64,000 nt of DNA from Sphingomonas sp. Leaf10 (GCF_001421245.1 NZ_LMKE01000006.1:23662-87661), one strand, 5' to 3'; shown: positions 9,007-16,512, counted from the first letter of the stretch. The notes: a model not told the origin generated them from the letters alone. Made by a program: numbers and translations.

Positions 9007-9217
9007 GTCGACCAATATTGCTAACAATACCGCCGTCACCCCGCACGAAAGCCCGACGCTTGCGCACCAACGCCAGCTTGCCCAGCGCCGCGATGGCCCG
9101 CGTGGTGTACCGCTTGCCAAAAGTCTGCTCAGCGACACGATGGCCGTAGGTCACGAACACGCTCTCGAACTCCGGATCAATCCCTCGCGGGATCTTGGTC
9201 GATAGCGACTTACGCAT
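8996..9217 (-). CDS. Hypothetical small phage protein before terminase
   Basis: This encodes 73 basic residues. It overlaps both the upstream gene (8 nt) and the small terminase gene (11 nt), filling the gap exactly. The composition, rich in Arg and Lys, suggests nucleic acid contact. No family recognised. Confidence 0.6.
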   Translation of the reverse strand: MRKSLSTKIPRGIDPEFESVFVTYGHRVAEQTFGKRYTTRAIAALGKLALVRKRRAFVRGDGGIVSNIGRHAV

Positions 9218-9746
9218 TGGCGTCCTCCACGATTACCGACAGCTTGGCGGTGGTAGCCAGATCCATGAAATACCGGCGGGCCTCCTTTGGCGCCCGGTTC
9301 CACGCACGGATGATCTCGACCGCCGATCGATACTCAGGGTCGTCGTCCGGCAGGAGCGTGCCCTGCTCGTAGCGGTGCTCGACGACGTGCTGGTGCGCGA
9401 CCCGTTCGTTCCAGCGCTCGTTGCTGGCCTGGGCGATCATCGACAGCCGTTCGACCGGCGGCAGGGCGGCGATCTCGCGGTGGACCTCGAACGACACGTT
9501 GGACGCCCGCATGTGCCGGGGGAACGCCTCGGCAACCTTGGCCATGGCCGTCAGTCGTTTCGCATCGGCCGCCACCTGCTCGGCGAATAGTTTGAACTGC
9601 GGCTCGTCGCGGTGGTGCTTCTGCCCCTCGCTCCACCAGTCAGCCAAGGCCCAGTCCGCCTTGCGACGCTGGTCGATCAGCCGCTTGCCGGTCTCGACCC
9701 AATCGCCGAAGTCCGCTTCTTCGCGCACCATCACCTGCACGTTCAT
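9210..9746 (-). CDS. Hypothetical phage protein, helical
   Basis: This encodes 178 residues, charged and strongly helical, with several Trp residues in the first third (DWALADWWSEGQ). The middle part (PRHMRASNVSFEVHREIAAL) resembles helical DNA-binding regions of partition or replication proteins, but I cannot name a family. It lies between the replication genes and the terminase module. Confidence 0.7.
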   Translation of the reverse strand: MNVQVMVREEADFGDWVETGKRLIDQRRKADWALADWWSEGQKHHRDEPQFKLFAEQVAADAKRLTAMAKVAEAFPRHMRASNVSFEVHREIAALPPVERLSMIAQASNERWNERVAHQHVVEHRYEQGTLLPDDDPEYRSAVEIIRAWNRAPKEARRYFMDLATTAKLSVIVEDANA

Positions 9747-9819
9747 CCCCTACCCCTTTCGCAAAAATCGTGTGGAGGTCATCACCACCCCCTCGCCATG
9801 TCGATGTAACCGCGGGCGG

Positions 9820-9981
9820 TCATTGCTTGACCGGCTGCCAGCTTGCGATCGGCATTCCGATGCATTGCGACCCAAGGCGCCAGTCGTACTTCGACGGATC
9901 GCGGTTGCGGCAGACCCACCCGTTCTCCAAGCGCAGGTCCACCCGCTCGTGCGGCGGTGGCGTGCCGGTGTTGCGGGGCAT
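9820..9981 (-). CDS. Small phage protein
   Basis: A 53-residue frame runs from ATG 9981 to TGA 9820. It reads MPRNTGTPPPHERVDLRLEN and continues with a C-R-N-R-D-P pattern and two Cys residues. This reading is far more protein-like than the other open frames here, and its start lies 4 nt after the upstream stop. Function unknown. Confidence 0.6.
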   Translation of the reverse strand: MPRNTGTPPPHERVDLRLENGWVCRNRDPSKYDWRLGSQCIGMPIASWQPVKQ

Positions 9982-9984
9982 AGG

Positions 9985-10206
9985 TCACAGCGTCACCTTG
10001 TGGCCGCGATGCACTGCTCGCGTGCCATCAGCCATGCGGATAACGGACCATTCGCCGACCCATTGCGGAAGCCCGTTCAGCCAAGCGCAGTATGCGTCGA
10101 TGTCGGTGGGCACAGCCCGGTCGTTGACCGTGATGATCGCCGGTCGTCCCGAAAACGACTGCCGGCGCTGCATCAGCGGATTAGTGCGTGCGAGACTGTC
10201 GGTCAT
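9985..10206 (-). CDS. Hypothetical small phage protein
   Basis: This encodes 73 residues overlapping the end of the replication gene by 26 nt. It has a compact mixed alpha/beta pattern (DIDAYCAWLNGLPQWVGEW). No family recognised; part of the leftward operon. Confidence 0.6.
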   Translation of the reverse strand: MTDSLARTNPLMQRRQSFSGRPAIITVNDRAVPTDIDAYCAWLNGLPQWVGEWSVIRMADGTRAVHRGHKVTL

Positions 10207-10942
10207 AAACGCCCTCGATCAATTTGGTGAAGCTGCTGGGTTGCAGAAGAAAATCGAAATCAGCTCGCCATCCGCGGTCGTTCTCGCCAAGGAGGAATGG
10301 GCTGCGCTCGATCGCGTCGATGGCCTCCGTCCAGTGCTCGACCGGGTGGCTGCGGATGCGGTTGTTAAGCTTGCGTCGCCGCTCGGGTGTCAGCGCTCGG
10401 ACCTTAGCCAGCCCCTTGCGGTCAGCCATGTCGTTCCAAGCCTCAACGACATGCTCGGGACGAAGGGAGGGCGCGTCAGCGTCCGAAGCCGGTTCCGGCT
10501 TATCTTGGCTGTTAAATGGTAGTTCTATGGCTGTTTGGGTGTCACTGTGACGGGGGTGGGGTGTCACTGTGACGGGGGTGGGTGTCACTGTGACGGGGGT
10601 GTCACTCTGACACCCGTCATTCTGACGGGGCGTCGCTGTGACGGGGGTCTCCTCTACAGGGGTGTCACTGTGACGGGGGTGGACGATATAGACCCTGCCA
10701 CGACCGGGCTTATCGACCCAATTGATATGACCCAGCGTCTTCAGCCCCTGCACGGCGCGTTGAACCGTGCGTTCCGACAGCTTCGTCTTGCCCGTCAGGC
10801 CCGCAGGGCCGTTGATCGCCGGCCAGCATTGCGCGTCGTCGTTCGCCATTATGGCGAGCACGTTCAGCACGCTTTGCTGCGGCGCATCGGTGTCCGTCAC
10901 CGACATGGCAGCGCGGAGAAGATCGAACCCGCTGATCGTCAC
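10181..10942 (-). CDS. Phage replication protein with winged HTH (O-like)
   Basis: This encodes 253 residues from a GTG start that overlaps the RusA-side stop. Residues 10-80 form a winged helix-turn-helix of the HTH_36 type (LTGKTKLSERTVQRAVQGLK). A low-complexity Pro/Thr/Val linker follows, then a C-terminal domain with the FDFLLQPSSFTKLIEGVYD ending common in phage replication initiators. The linker is encoded by iteron-like DNA repeats. Lambda O has the same layout, with the origin inside the initiator gene. No DnaB-type helicase is visible, so the host helicase is probably recruited. Confidence 0.75.
   Translation of the reverse strand: MTISGFDLLRAAMSVTDTDAPQQSVLNVLAIMANDDAQCWPAINGPAGLTGKTKLSERTVQRAVQGLKTLGHINWVDKPGRGRVYIVHPRHSDTPVEETPVTATPRQNDGCQSDTPVTVTPTPVTVTPHPRHSDTQTAIELPFNSQDKPEPASDADAPSLRPEHVVEAWNDMADRKGLAKVRALTPERRRKLNNRIRSHPVEHWTEAIDAIERSPFLLGENDRGWRADFDFLLQPSSFTKLIEGVYDRQSRTH
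10539..10680. repeat. Iteron-like repeats, candidate phage replication origin
   Basis: Four exact copies of GTGTCACTGTGACGGGGGT begin at 10,539, 10,561, 10,582 and 10,662. Degenerate copies begin near 10,599, 10,615 and 10,630. Each has the perfect dyad GTCACTGTGAC at its centre. The first three copies are 22 and 21 bp apart, about two helical turns. They lie inside the replication gene in more than one reading frame, so DNA sequence rather than protein sequence seems conserved. An origin is inferred by analogy with lambda. Confidence 0.7.
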
Positions 10943-11280
10943 AGAATTTCCACCACCACACAGGGGTTGCCCTTCACCGGCTCAGCGAACCGATACGAAG
11001 GCAGGAAGCGGCTGTCGTTGACGCGAAGGGCGTCCGCGATGCCGTCGAAATAGGGCTTCATCCGGTTCGGAAAGTTGACCCGATCGCCGCGCTTGTCGGG
11101 CGGGATGAAGGTCACTCGGATCTCGATATCGCCCGACATGGGGATCGCCATGTCGCCCATCGAAAGGGTAGCCGCCTTGGCCCACGCGCGATGCTTCGCG
11201 GTGACAGACGCCTTGCCGCGCCAATGCCCTTTGGCATGGCCCGATAGGGTCGACGGAGGCCAAGGCAGTTCAAAGCGCAT
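10939..11280 (-). CDS. rusA: RusA family Holliday junction resolvase
   Basis: This encodes 113 residues. The RusA signature is visible: FIPPDKRGDRVNF (Asp62, Asp66), then MKPYFDGIADAL (Lys75, Asp79), which supply the metal-binding acids and catalytic Lys. The enzyme resolves four-way junctions during phage recombination and replication. Start and stop are coupled to both neighbours by 4-nt overlaps. Confidence 0.9.
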   Translation of the reverse strand: MRFELPWPPSTLSGHAKGHWRGKASVTAKHRAWAKAATLSMGDMAIPMSGDIEIRVTFIPPDKRGDRVNFPNRMKPYFDGIADALRVNDSRFLPSYRFAEPVKGNPCVVVEIL

Positions 11281-11462
11281 CAGCTATCCAGAGCCTTCTT
11301 CCACAGCACGTTGCCGCTCGTATCCTCGATACGCATCGTGCCGGGGTTCAGTGCGGCATGGTCAGCTGCCTCATCGGCAGGCGACTTGCTGCCCATGAAC
11401 TTGACAGGGTAGAACATGCCCTCGCGAAAGAAGATCGCGGTTATGCCGGCAGGCGCGGTCAC
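11280..11462 (-). CDS. Hypothetical small phage protein
   Basis: This encodes 60 residues from GTG 11462, which overlaps the upstream TGA (GTGA); an upstream ATG at 11480 would overlap the neighbour further. It contains a beta-like stretch ([18 protein letters not shown]). Function unknown. Confidence 0.6.
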   Translation of the reverse strand: MTAPAGITAIFFREGMFYPVKFMGSKSPADEAADHAALNPGTMRIEDTSGNVLWKKALDS

Positions 11463-11695
11463 AGGCCGAGCGCCTGGCAATAGGTTTCGAGCATCATGGC
11501 CGCTTCGTCGCGGTGATGCTTCTCCATGCGGCGCAGGCTGATGATCTTGCGGATCGTCTTCACGTCGAATCCGGTCGACTTGGCTTCTGCATAGACGTCC
11601 TTGATATCGTCGGAGATACCGCGCTTTTCAGATTCGAGCCGTTCAATCCGTTCAATCAGCAGACGAAGCTGTTCTGCGGAAATGTTGTCAGTCAT
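11459..11695 (-). CDS. GapR-like DUF2312 DNA-binding protein
   Basis: This encodes 78 residues from ATG 11695 ([10 protein letters not shown]), chosen because it overlaps the upstream stop and matches the family start. The sequence closely follows the DUF2312/GapR pattern: [26 protein letters not shown]-x-K-x-I-R-K-I-I and a C-terminal YCQALGL. Host GapR binds overtwisted, AT-rich DNA and helps replication in alphaproteobacteria. A phage copy beside the replication genes may aid phage DNA synthesis or chromatin takeover. Confidence 0.88.
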   Translation of the reverse strand: MTDNISAEQLRLLIERIERLESEKRGISDDIKDVYAEAKSTGFDVKTIRKIISLRRMEKHHRDEAAMMLETYCQALGL

Positions 11696-12195
11696 GCTAC
11701 ATGCCTCCAAGTTCGATCGTGTCGGATCAGGTGGACAGTTGAAATAGAAACGCCAAAGCGGTTGGCAATTTCAGGATTGCGGAAGCCGCGCGCGATCATG
11801 CCTTTGATTACACGAACGCCGTCTTCCGTAAGTTTTGCGCCGAACACCGCTTCGCCGCGACGATCAGTCTTGTGGCGAATACGGTCAGCTTGATTTTCCG
11901 AGCGCGTGGCCCAACGCAGGTTTGTCAGGCAGGGGTTGGCGCGGTTGCCGTCATTGTGCGCCGCCTGTGCGCCATCGAAGGGGGCAGGACCGCAAAAGGC
12001 TTCGAGCACAATGCGGTGGACCATGAAGTTACGCGTCCGGCCATCTTTGGGCAGAGAGACGGCAAGGTAACCAGCTCCGCGATCGTTCGGCACCAGCGGA
12101 CGCGTCGCGCCTACTCGGCGAATGTGCCCCAGGTTGCTGGCTTCATACACGCCCTCGTAACCTATGACGGGCAGCCAGACTTCTTGCGCCGTCAT
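11692..12195 (-). CDS. HNH homing-type endonuclease with NUMOD4
   Basis: This encodes 167 residues from ATG 12195. The N-terminus is a NUMOD4 motif ([19 protein letters not shown]). The middle has an HNH_3 core: [12 protein letters not shown], then [18 protein letters not shown]. The C-terminus has a helix-turn-helix-like region ([18 protein letters not shown]). Such free-standing HNH enzymes are mobile passengers in phages. It sits in phase in the operon with 4-nt overlaps, so it has not broken a neighbour. Confidence 0.88.
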   Translation of the reverse strand: MTAQEVWLPVIGYEGVYEASNLGHIRRVGATRPLVPNDRGAGYLAVSLPKDGRTRNFMVHRIVLEAFCGPAPFDGAQAAHNDGNRANPCLTNLRWATRSENQADRIRHKTDRRGEAVFGAKLTEDGVRVIKGMIARGFRNPEIANRFGVSISTVHLIRHDRTWRHVA

Positions 12196-12368
12196 GCTTG
12201 CTCTCCGGTCATGCGCAGGCGAGCCGCGCGGCACTCTGCGGCGCGACGGTCTGCATAGGATTGACGTTGCCGCTGGCTGCGGATGCGGCGCGCGGCTTGG
12301 CGCTCGTCATCGGCAGGCGGGATGATGGCGGCGGGGCGGATCATCCACCCGAACAGGGCGCTCAGCAT
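12192..12368 (-). CDS. Small basic phage protein
   Basis: A 58-residue frame runs from ATG 12368 to TGA 12192, overlapping both neighbours. It starts with a hydrophobic stretch (MLSALFGWMIRPAAIIPP) and continues as an Arg/Gln/Ala-rich helix. Function unknown. Confidence 0.6.
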   Translation of the reverse strand: MLSALFGWMIRPAAIIPPADDERQAARRIRSQRQRQSYADRRAAECRAARLRMTGEQA

Positions 12369-12697
12369 GGCCGCACCACCGGGTCACCGAACGGGTTGGC
12401 GTGGTAGCCGCGCCGATACCGATCGCGGCCGATCTCCAGCGCCTTCGCGACCCAATCGCGGGCCTGTTGCTCCGCCAGTCGAATGCCAATGAAGTGATTG
12501 GTCGACATCACGAAGTACCGGTTCTTCAGCACCGCGGACGGAGCGACCTGTGCACCCGGCGCCGGCGACCAGCCTGCATCGACGAACGGCGCGGCGCGGT
12601 TGATTGCGACCAAGGTCTGATCCGCGTCTTCGCTCGGATCTTCGAAATTTTCAGGCTCGCACTGGTGGCAGCCCCAGCGACAAACGCAGGCCGTCAT
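12362..12697 (-). CDS. Hypothetical phage protein
   Basis: This encodes 111 residues from ATG 12697, chosen because it overlaps the stop of the small gene upstream; an upstream ATG at 12727 is less likely. The N-terminus carries CVCRWGCHQCEP, a cluster of Cys and His that may bind zinc. The C-terminal half matches the pattern W-V-A-K-A-L-E-I-G. No family recognised. Confidence 0.6.
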   Translation of the reverse strand: MTACVCRWGCHQCEPENFEDPSEDADQTLVAINRAAPFVDAGWSPAPGAQVAPSAVLKNRYFVMSTNHFIGIRLAEQQARDWVAKALEIGRDRYRRGYHANPFGDPVVRPC

Positions 12698-12834
12698 GGC
12701 TTCATAGACCGGTAACCACGCGACCACGCCCGCGAATGCGACGTGTTGAGCGGGTGCGGATTGTCGGACGGGCTGGCCTTGCGCAGCGCCGCCATCTGGC
12801 CGTCGAGCACGGCCTGCTTTTCGCGATCGTTCAT
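12694..12834 (-). CDS. Small phage protein
   Basis: A 46-residue frame runs from ATG 12834 to TGA 12694 with 4-nt overlaps on both sides. It begins MNDREKQAVLDGQMAALR and has the N-P-x-x-x-x-x-H-S-R-A-W pattern seen in small phage proteins of the ribosome-modulation-factor-like kind (compact W-x-R-G-Y motif). The role is a guess. Confidence 0.6.
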   Translation of the reverse strand: MNDREKQAVLDGQMAALRKASPSDNPHPLNTSHSRAWSRGYRSMKP

Positions 12835-13481
12835 GCCGCGATCCTCATCCAAGCGTCGGAATCGAAGCCGCGCCGCTTGGCCCGTTCGATCACCTCATCA
12901 GCGGTCAGGATGGCTGTCCCGAACCGCCAATATCTGCCGTTGAAATTCTGCTGCCCGTCTTCGTCGCAGCGGTGGTTTGGCCAGCGAGGACGCAAGAAGT
13001 CGGCTGCACGACCGGCAAGCGACATATCGGCCATCCGCACAGGGACCGCATTCTGCCTGCGGTAGCTGAACCCACGCAGGACATTGCAGCGAACCCCTGC
13101 TTCCCGCATCCAGCGGTCGATGGTGCTTTGCGAGACACCAGCGCGCTGACAGGCTTCGGCGCGAGTCATCGTTGAGGCTTCGCGGCGAAACCAGTCGGGC
13201 GCCGGGTGTTGCGGACGATGCGGCGACGATTTGGTCTTGGCGCCGATCGGACGCTTGAAACCTATCGCCTTGCACATGCGCTGGACGGTCGAAATTGACA
13301 GCGCAAAGTGGACCGCGGCGTCGTCCTGCGAGTGATCGGCCATGTACGCTTCGAAACCCTCCGGGATCGGACAGCGGCGCGATGCGTCTCGGCAAGGTCG
13401 GCACCGCATGGCAGCCCAGCGCAATGGCTTCGCACAATCGCAGCACGTGTGCGGCGTTGCGCAGGGTGTGGGCTTCGCCAT
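12831..13481 (-). CDS. Zinc-ribbon/HTH phage protein
   Basis: This encodes 216 residues from ATG 13481, which overlaps the upstream TGA. The N-terminus has a CxxC-x-CxxC zinc ribbon (CCDCAKPL, then MRCRPCRD). Two helix-turn-helix-like stretches follow (FALSISTVQRMCKAIGF; AGVSQSTIDRWMREAGV). It probably binds DNA and may regulate the leftward operon. No specific family is assigned. Confidence 0.65.
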   Translation of the reverse strand: MAKPTPCATPHTCCDCAKPLRWAAMRCRPCRDASRRCPIPEGFEAYMADHSQDDAAVHFALSISTVQRMCKAIGFKRPIGAKTKSSPHRPQHPAPDWFRREASTMTRAEACQRAGVSQSTIDRWMREAGVRCNVLRGFSYRRQNAVPVRMADMSLAGRAADFLRPRWPNHRCDEDGQQNFNGRYWRFGTAILTADEVIERAKRRGFDSDAWMRIAA

Positions 13482-13900
13482 CACGCCACCGCCTTCAGCG
13501 CAGCATACTTGCCGCCCAGCTTGGCCCGTTCGCAGTCGGCGATTTCACGACCACCCGGCGACGCAGGGTGATGCGCGGCACCCTTGGCTGCGAGATAATC
13601 ACGCGCCATGGTTTCGATCGCATCGTGATCTAGATCATCGGGCACGCGGACGATCGACCGCCCTTCCGGCAGCAGGACCGACAGCAGTTCGTCGGGGATG
13701 ACGCCGACCAGCTCGTACAGCGCGTCGATCGGCATGATGGCCGTCGCGCCGTTGTTGCCGGCGTAGGTGCGCAGCGTCGAATAGGGGATGCCGCTGTCGA
13801 GACTGATCGCCTTGAGCGACAGACCGTTCGCCTTGGCCACCCGGAAGACCAGCTCCTGGTTCTTTCGGATGATGCCACCGATGTCGCAATTACGCGCCAT
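13481..13900 (-). CDS. HTH regulatory protein (CII-like candidate)
   Basis: This encodes 139 residues from ATG 13900; upstream sequence in the frame is Ser/Arg-rich shadow. Residues 15-60 read as a helix-turn-helix of XRE type (AKANGLSLKAISLDSGIPYSTLRTYAG). It is third or fourth in the leftward operon after cro, where lambdoid phages often place a CII-type activator. The CII role is inferred from position only. Confidence 0.65.
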   Translation of the reverse strand: MARNCDIGGIIRKNQELVFRVAKANGLSLKAISLDSGIPYSTLRTYAGNNGATAIMPIDALYELVGVIPDELLSVLLPEGRSIVRVPDDLDHDAIETMARDYLAAKGAAHHPASPGGREIADCERAKLGGKYAALKAVA

Positions 13901-14081
13901 GATGTTGCACCCCCGGAACGGTACCCCGGTCGCCATGGATATTACGCGAATTGCGGGAAACGGGGGTGCCGAGGTGGAAGCCGGCGTCGTCTTGGTAGCC
14001 CTCGGGCGCGGTGTCGCACATGATCTGGAAGCCGAGCAGTTCCGCGCAGGCGACAAGCGCGACGATAAGGAACGGGTCCAT
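13890..14081 (-). CDS. Small hydrophobic phage protein
   Basis: This encodes 63 residues from ATG 14081, with GAGG ten bases upstream. The first 18 residues are hydrophobic (MDPFLIVALVACAELLGF), possibly a membrane segment. It overlaps the next gene by 11 nt. Function unknown; weaker coding evidence than its neighbours. Confidence 0.5.
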   Translation of the reverse strand: MDPFLIVALVACAELLGFQIMCDTAPEGYQDDAGFHLGTPVSRNSRNIHGDRGTVPGVQHHGA

Positions 14082-14123
14082 CTACTGTACCTCGCTGTTT
14101 GGGGTGATGACGGGCGGGCGCAT

Positions 14124-14774
14124 TCAGAGGAGTGCCCACGAAAGCTCGGGCTCGCCGGAAAGCTGGCGGTCGCGCTCGCTGATGAGGAAGTCGCCCCATT
14201 GGCTCGCCATGGCTGCGGCGATGCCGGCATAGGTCCGGCTGCGCTCTTTCCAGCGGTTCGGCCCGGGCGGCATCTTGTGGATGCGGTCGGATCGGCCCGG
14301 GACGATATCGGTCGGGATCAGCTTGGGCAGGTTGTCGAGCCAAAGGCAGGTCGCCTTCGTCTCGCCGTGTCCGAACTGCCAAGGCTGAATGATCTGGTCA
14401 GGCTTGCGGATGTGCGAGCTGATGACGCTGACTGGATTTTCGAGCGCGATGTGCGGAATAGGCGCGTCCAGAAGCCGCTTCACGAAATCGAGCGAACGTT
14501 GCTGCCGGCCGTCTGCACGCTTGGCTGGAAAGTGACGCGCGCCGCTGACAGCCAGATCGGTGCAGGGCGGATGCGCGATCATCAGATCCCAGCTGCCGAA
14601 GTGATCCGACAGGGTGGCGACGTCGATGCAGTCTTTCTGCCAATGATAGGAGGGATCCCCCTCGGTCGGCAGCAGGTCACAGGACCAAGCGTCGAAGCCG
14701 CGAGCACGGAAAGCATCGCGGACGGTTGCACTGTACTCGCAAGCGACGAGCACGCGGATACCATTGCCACTCAC
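14124..14774 (-). CDS. Divergent C5-cytosine methyltransferase-like protein
   Basis: This encodes 216 residues from GTG 14774, which overlaps the cro stop (GTGA). It shows C5-MTase-like motifs: a SAM-binding start (IRVLVACEYSATVRDAFRARG), HPPCTDLA in place of the PCQ nucleophile motif, and ENP in place of ENV. The usual Q-x-R-x-R motif and the standard target-recognition domain are not visible, and the protein is short. It may methylate or otherwise modify phage DNA, or be a degenerate relative. Confidence 0.7.
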   Translation of the reverse strand: MSGNGIRVLVACEYSATVRDAFRARGFDAWSCDLLPTEGDPSYHWQKDCIDVATLSDHFGSWDLMIAHPPCTDLAVSGARHFPAKRADGRQQRSLDFVKRLLDAPIPHIALENPVSVISSHIRKPDQIIQPWQFGHGETKATCLWLDNLPKLIPTDIVPGRSDRIHKMPPGPNRWKERSRTYAGIAAAMASQWGDFLISERDRQLSGEPELSWALL

Positions 14775-15004
14775 CGCGCATCCCCGCGGTCGCGTCGGGG
14801 GGAAGTGGCGGGGGTGATCCACGACTGCATCGGGACAGCGCCGCCGGTCTTGCTTTCAATCGCCGCGGCCACATCCAGCGTCGGGCGCATCAGGCCACGG
14901 CGGATACGATTGACGATGGAGCGATCTTTGCCGATCAACGTGGCAAACGCCGCGTCGTCGATCTCTTCCGACTTCATATAGCGGGCAAGGGGCGTGCTGC
15001 TCAT
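14771..15004 (-). CDS. cro: Cro-like repressor
   Basis: This encodes 77 residues from ATG 15004 (MSSTPLARYMKSEEIDDAAF). A helix-turn-helix spans about residues 12-40 (FATLIGKDRSIVNRIRRGL). It diverges from the S24 repressor and is the first gene of the leftward operon, the position of cro. The -10 box ends only six bases upstream of the ATG, so its mRNA may be leaderless. It should compete for the same operators as the repressor. Confidence 0.85.
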   Translation of the reverse strand: MSSTPLARYMKSEEIDDAAFATLIGKDRSIVNRIRRGLMRPTLDVAAAIESKTGGAVPMQSWITPATSPRRDRGDAR

Positions 15005-15010
15005 GGATGC

Positions 15011-15039
15011 ACTATGTGCACGCGATGCACATTCGTCAA
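15011..15039 (-). promoter_or_regulatory. Leftward (cro) promoter
   Basis: On the minus strand, TTGACG (15039-15034) and CATAGT (15016-15011) are separated by 17 bp. The operator dyad at 15,015-15,031 fills the spacer, so a bound repressor would block the polymerase. The predicted start of transcription falls at or next to the cro ATG. Confidence 0.7.
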
Positions 15040-15090
15040 GCGCCATATGTGCATACTATGCGCGCGACAACGCTGTGCGCGAAATGCACA
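15015..15090. promoter_or_regulatory. Repressor operator array (three dyads)
   Basis: The dyad TGTGCA-N5-TGCACA occurs exactly at 15,015-15,031. Variants lie at 15,048-15,064 (right half TGCGCG) and 15,074-15,090 (left half TGTGCG). The last overlaps the repressor start codon at 15,084. Centres are 33 and 26 bp apart. Exact copies of the same dyad occur at the early rightward promoter near 16.65 kb. Confidence 0.75.
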
Positions 15091-15797
15091 ACGGCTACGT
15101 GGATACGGAATGGTTCAAAGCTCGGAAGCGCGACTTGAAGGTCAATGACGTCAAGTTGGCTGAGGCGTTAGGTGTTGAGCGTTCGGTCGCGAATAAGGTT
15201 GTGAACGGCAAAGTGCCGTTTAACGCTCGCAGGACCGACGCCGTCGCTGCCCTCCTTCAGGTATCTCGCGATGAGCTGCTGTTCCGTGTCGGCATAGCGA
15301 ACGAGCCGCCCGCTAATGTCGTGCCGATGCCGAAGCGCACCGAGCGATCAGATCACGCCCCTACCCGCTCGATCGACGGCGGCGAGACGGCGCCGGTGCT
15401 GCGGCTCGACCTGTCCTATTCCATGGGGCCGGGCCGCGATCTCGACGACAGCTATATCGAAGCCGAGGCGTTCGAATTCGACCTAGGGTTCCTGCGCAGC
15501 CTGACGATCACGCCGGCCGAGCGGATCCGCATCGTGGACGGTATTGGCGATTCCATGCAGCCGACGATCCACGATCGCGACCTGCTGTTCATCGATACCA
15601 ACCAGGCGACCCTCAACGCGCAAGATCGGGTCTGGGCCATATGGCTGTTCGGGCTGGGCGCGGTGAAGCGGTTGCGAGCGCTTGATGCCGAAAAGGTGCT
15701 CGTGATGAGCGACAACCCCGACGTCGAGAACCAAGTCGTGAACCGATCGGACATTATCATTAGCGGACGCGTCGTCGGCTCAATCAAGCGGCATTGA
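15084..15797 (+). CDS. LexA/CI-type phage repressor, S24 peptidase
   Basis: This encodes 237 residues from ATG 15084 (MHNGYVDTEW); the frame extends upstream through a GTG at 14,994, but that would read through the operators. Residues 18-45 are a helix-turn-helix (VKLAEALGVERSVANKVVNG). Residues 130-235 form an S24 peptidase-like domain with Ser157 in GDSMQP and Lys195 in AVKRLRAL. No clear Ala-Gly cleavage site is visible in the linker, so the induction mode is uncertain. It should maintain lysogeny by binding the TGTGCA dyads. Confidence 0.88.
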   Translation: MHNGYVDTEWFKARKRDLKVNDVKLAEALGVERSVANKVVNGKVPFNARRTDAVAALLQVSRDELLFRVGIANEPPANVVPMPKRTERSDHAPTRSIDGGETAPVLRLDLSYSMGPGRDLDDSYIEAEAFEFDLGFLRSLTITPAERIRIVDGIGDSMQPTIHDRDLLFIDTNQATLNAQDRVWAIWLFGLGAVKRLRALDAEKVLVMSDNPDVENQVVNRSDIIISGRVVGSIKRH

Positions 15798-15807
15798 GGA
15801 GCGATTG

Positions 15808-16467
15808 GTGGCCCGACTGCACGTGTTCGCCGACGAGGCTGGCAACTTTGATTTCCGCCGTCATCCGAACGTCAGCAACTTTTATATCATATGCACCGTG
15901 ACAATGACGGATTGCGCGAAGCCGGCAGCTTTGCTGACCGATCTAAAGCGGCAGTTGGCGTGGGAAAAGGCGCCGGTTCGTGACTCGTTCCATTGCACGG
16001 ATGATGCGCAAGCGACGCGCGACCGCGTGTTTGAGACGATCCTTGGCTGCGAATTTGGTGTTCAGGCGACGGTGATGGAGAAAGCGAAAGCCAATCCATC
16101 AATTCGTAAAACAGACGCTGCCTTCTACGGTCATGGATGGCTCTACCATCTGCGACACGGGCTGCGTGACGAGATCTTTTTTGCCGACGAACTCCACATT
16201 ACAGCGGCCTCCGTGCGTACCAAAAAAGAGCAGGTGGCCTTCGCAGACGCTGTGCGGGATGTGGTTCGGGAAACGGTCGATGGACCTGCCGTCAGGACTA
16301 GCTTCTGGCAATGCGCCACCGATCCCTGTTTGCAGCTCGCGGATTATTGCACTTGGGCCATACAGCGCAAATGGGAAAAGGGCGACGCTCGAAGCTATGA
16401 TCTGATACGTGACCGGGTCACGTATCATTATGACCTATTCGCCCGCGGCAAAACGCTGTATTTCTAA
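15808..16467 (+). CDS. DUF3800 domain protein, co-transcribed with repressor
   Basis: This encodes 219 residues from GTG 15808 with GAGGAG about seven bases upstream; a TTG three bases earlier is less likely. The N-terminus has the DUF3800 signature F-A-D-E-A-G-N-F-D, with a later ADYCTWAIQRKWE segment. The family is thought to have an RNase H-like fold and is common in phages and islands. It lies 10 bp after the repressor and before a terminator, so it is probably expressed in the lysogen. A superinfection-exclusion or defence role is possible but unproven. Confidence 0.8.
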   Translation: MARLHVFADEAGNFDFRRHPNVSNFYIICTVTMTDCAKPAALLTDLKRQLAWEKAPVRDSFHCTDDAQATRDRVFETILGCEFGVQATVMEKAKANPSIRKTDAAFYGHGWLYHLRHGLRDEIFFADELHITAASVRTKKEQVAFADAVRDVVRETVDGPAVRTSFWQCATDPCLQLADYCTWAIQRKWEKGDARSYDLIRDRVTYHYDLFARGKTLYF

Positions 16468-16512
16468 CTGATTTTAGGGGTGTTGCGGCCGCACTCCCGA
16501 CTATCCAAGCGG

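Noticed and set aside
9782..9988. 68-codon frame on the minus strand
   Set aside because: A different frame at 9,820-9,981 reads more like protein and fits the gene spacing.
14994..15083. Longer repressor from GTG 14994
   Set aside because: It would be translated through the operators and promoter; the ATG at 15,084 begins the HTH-bearing protein.
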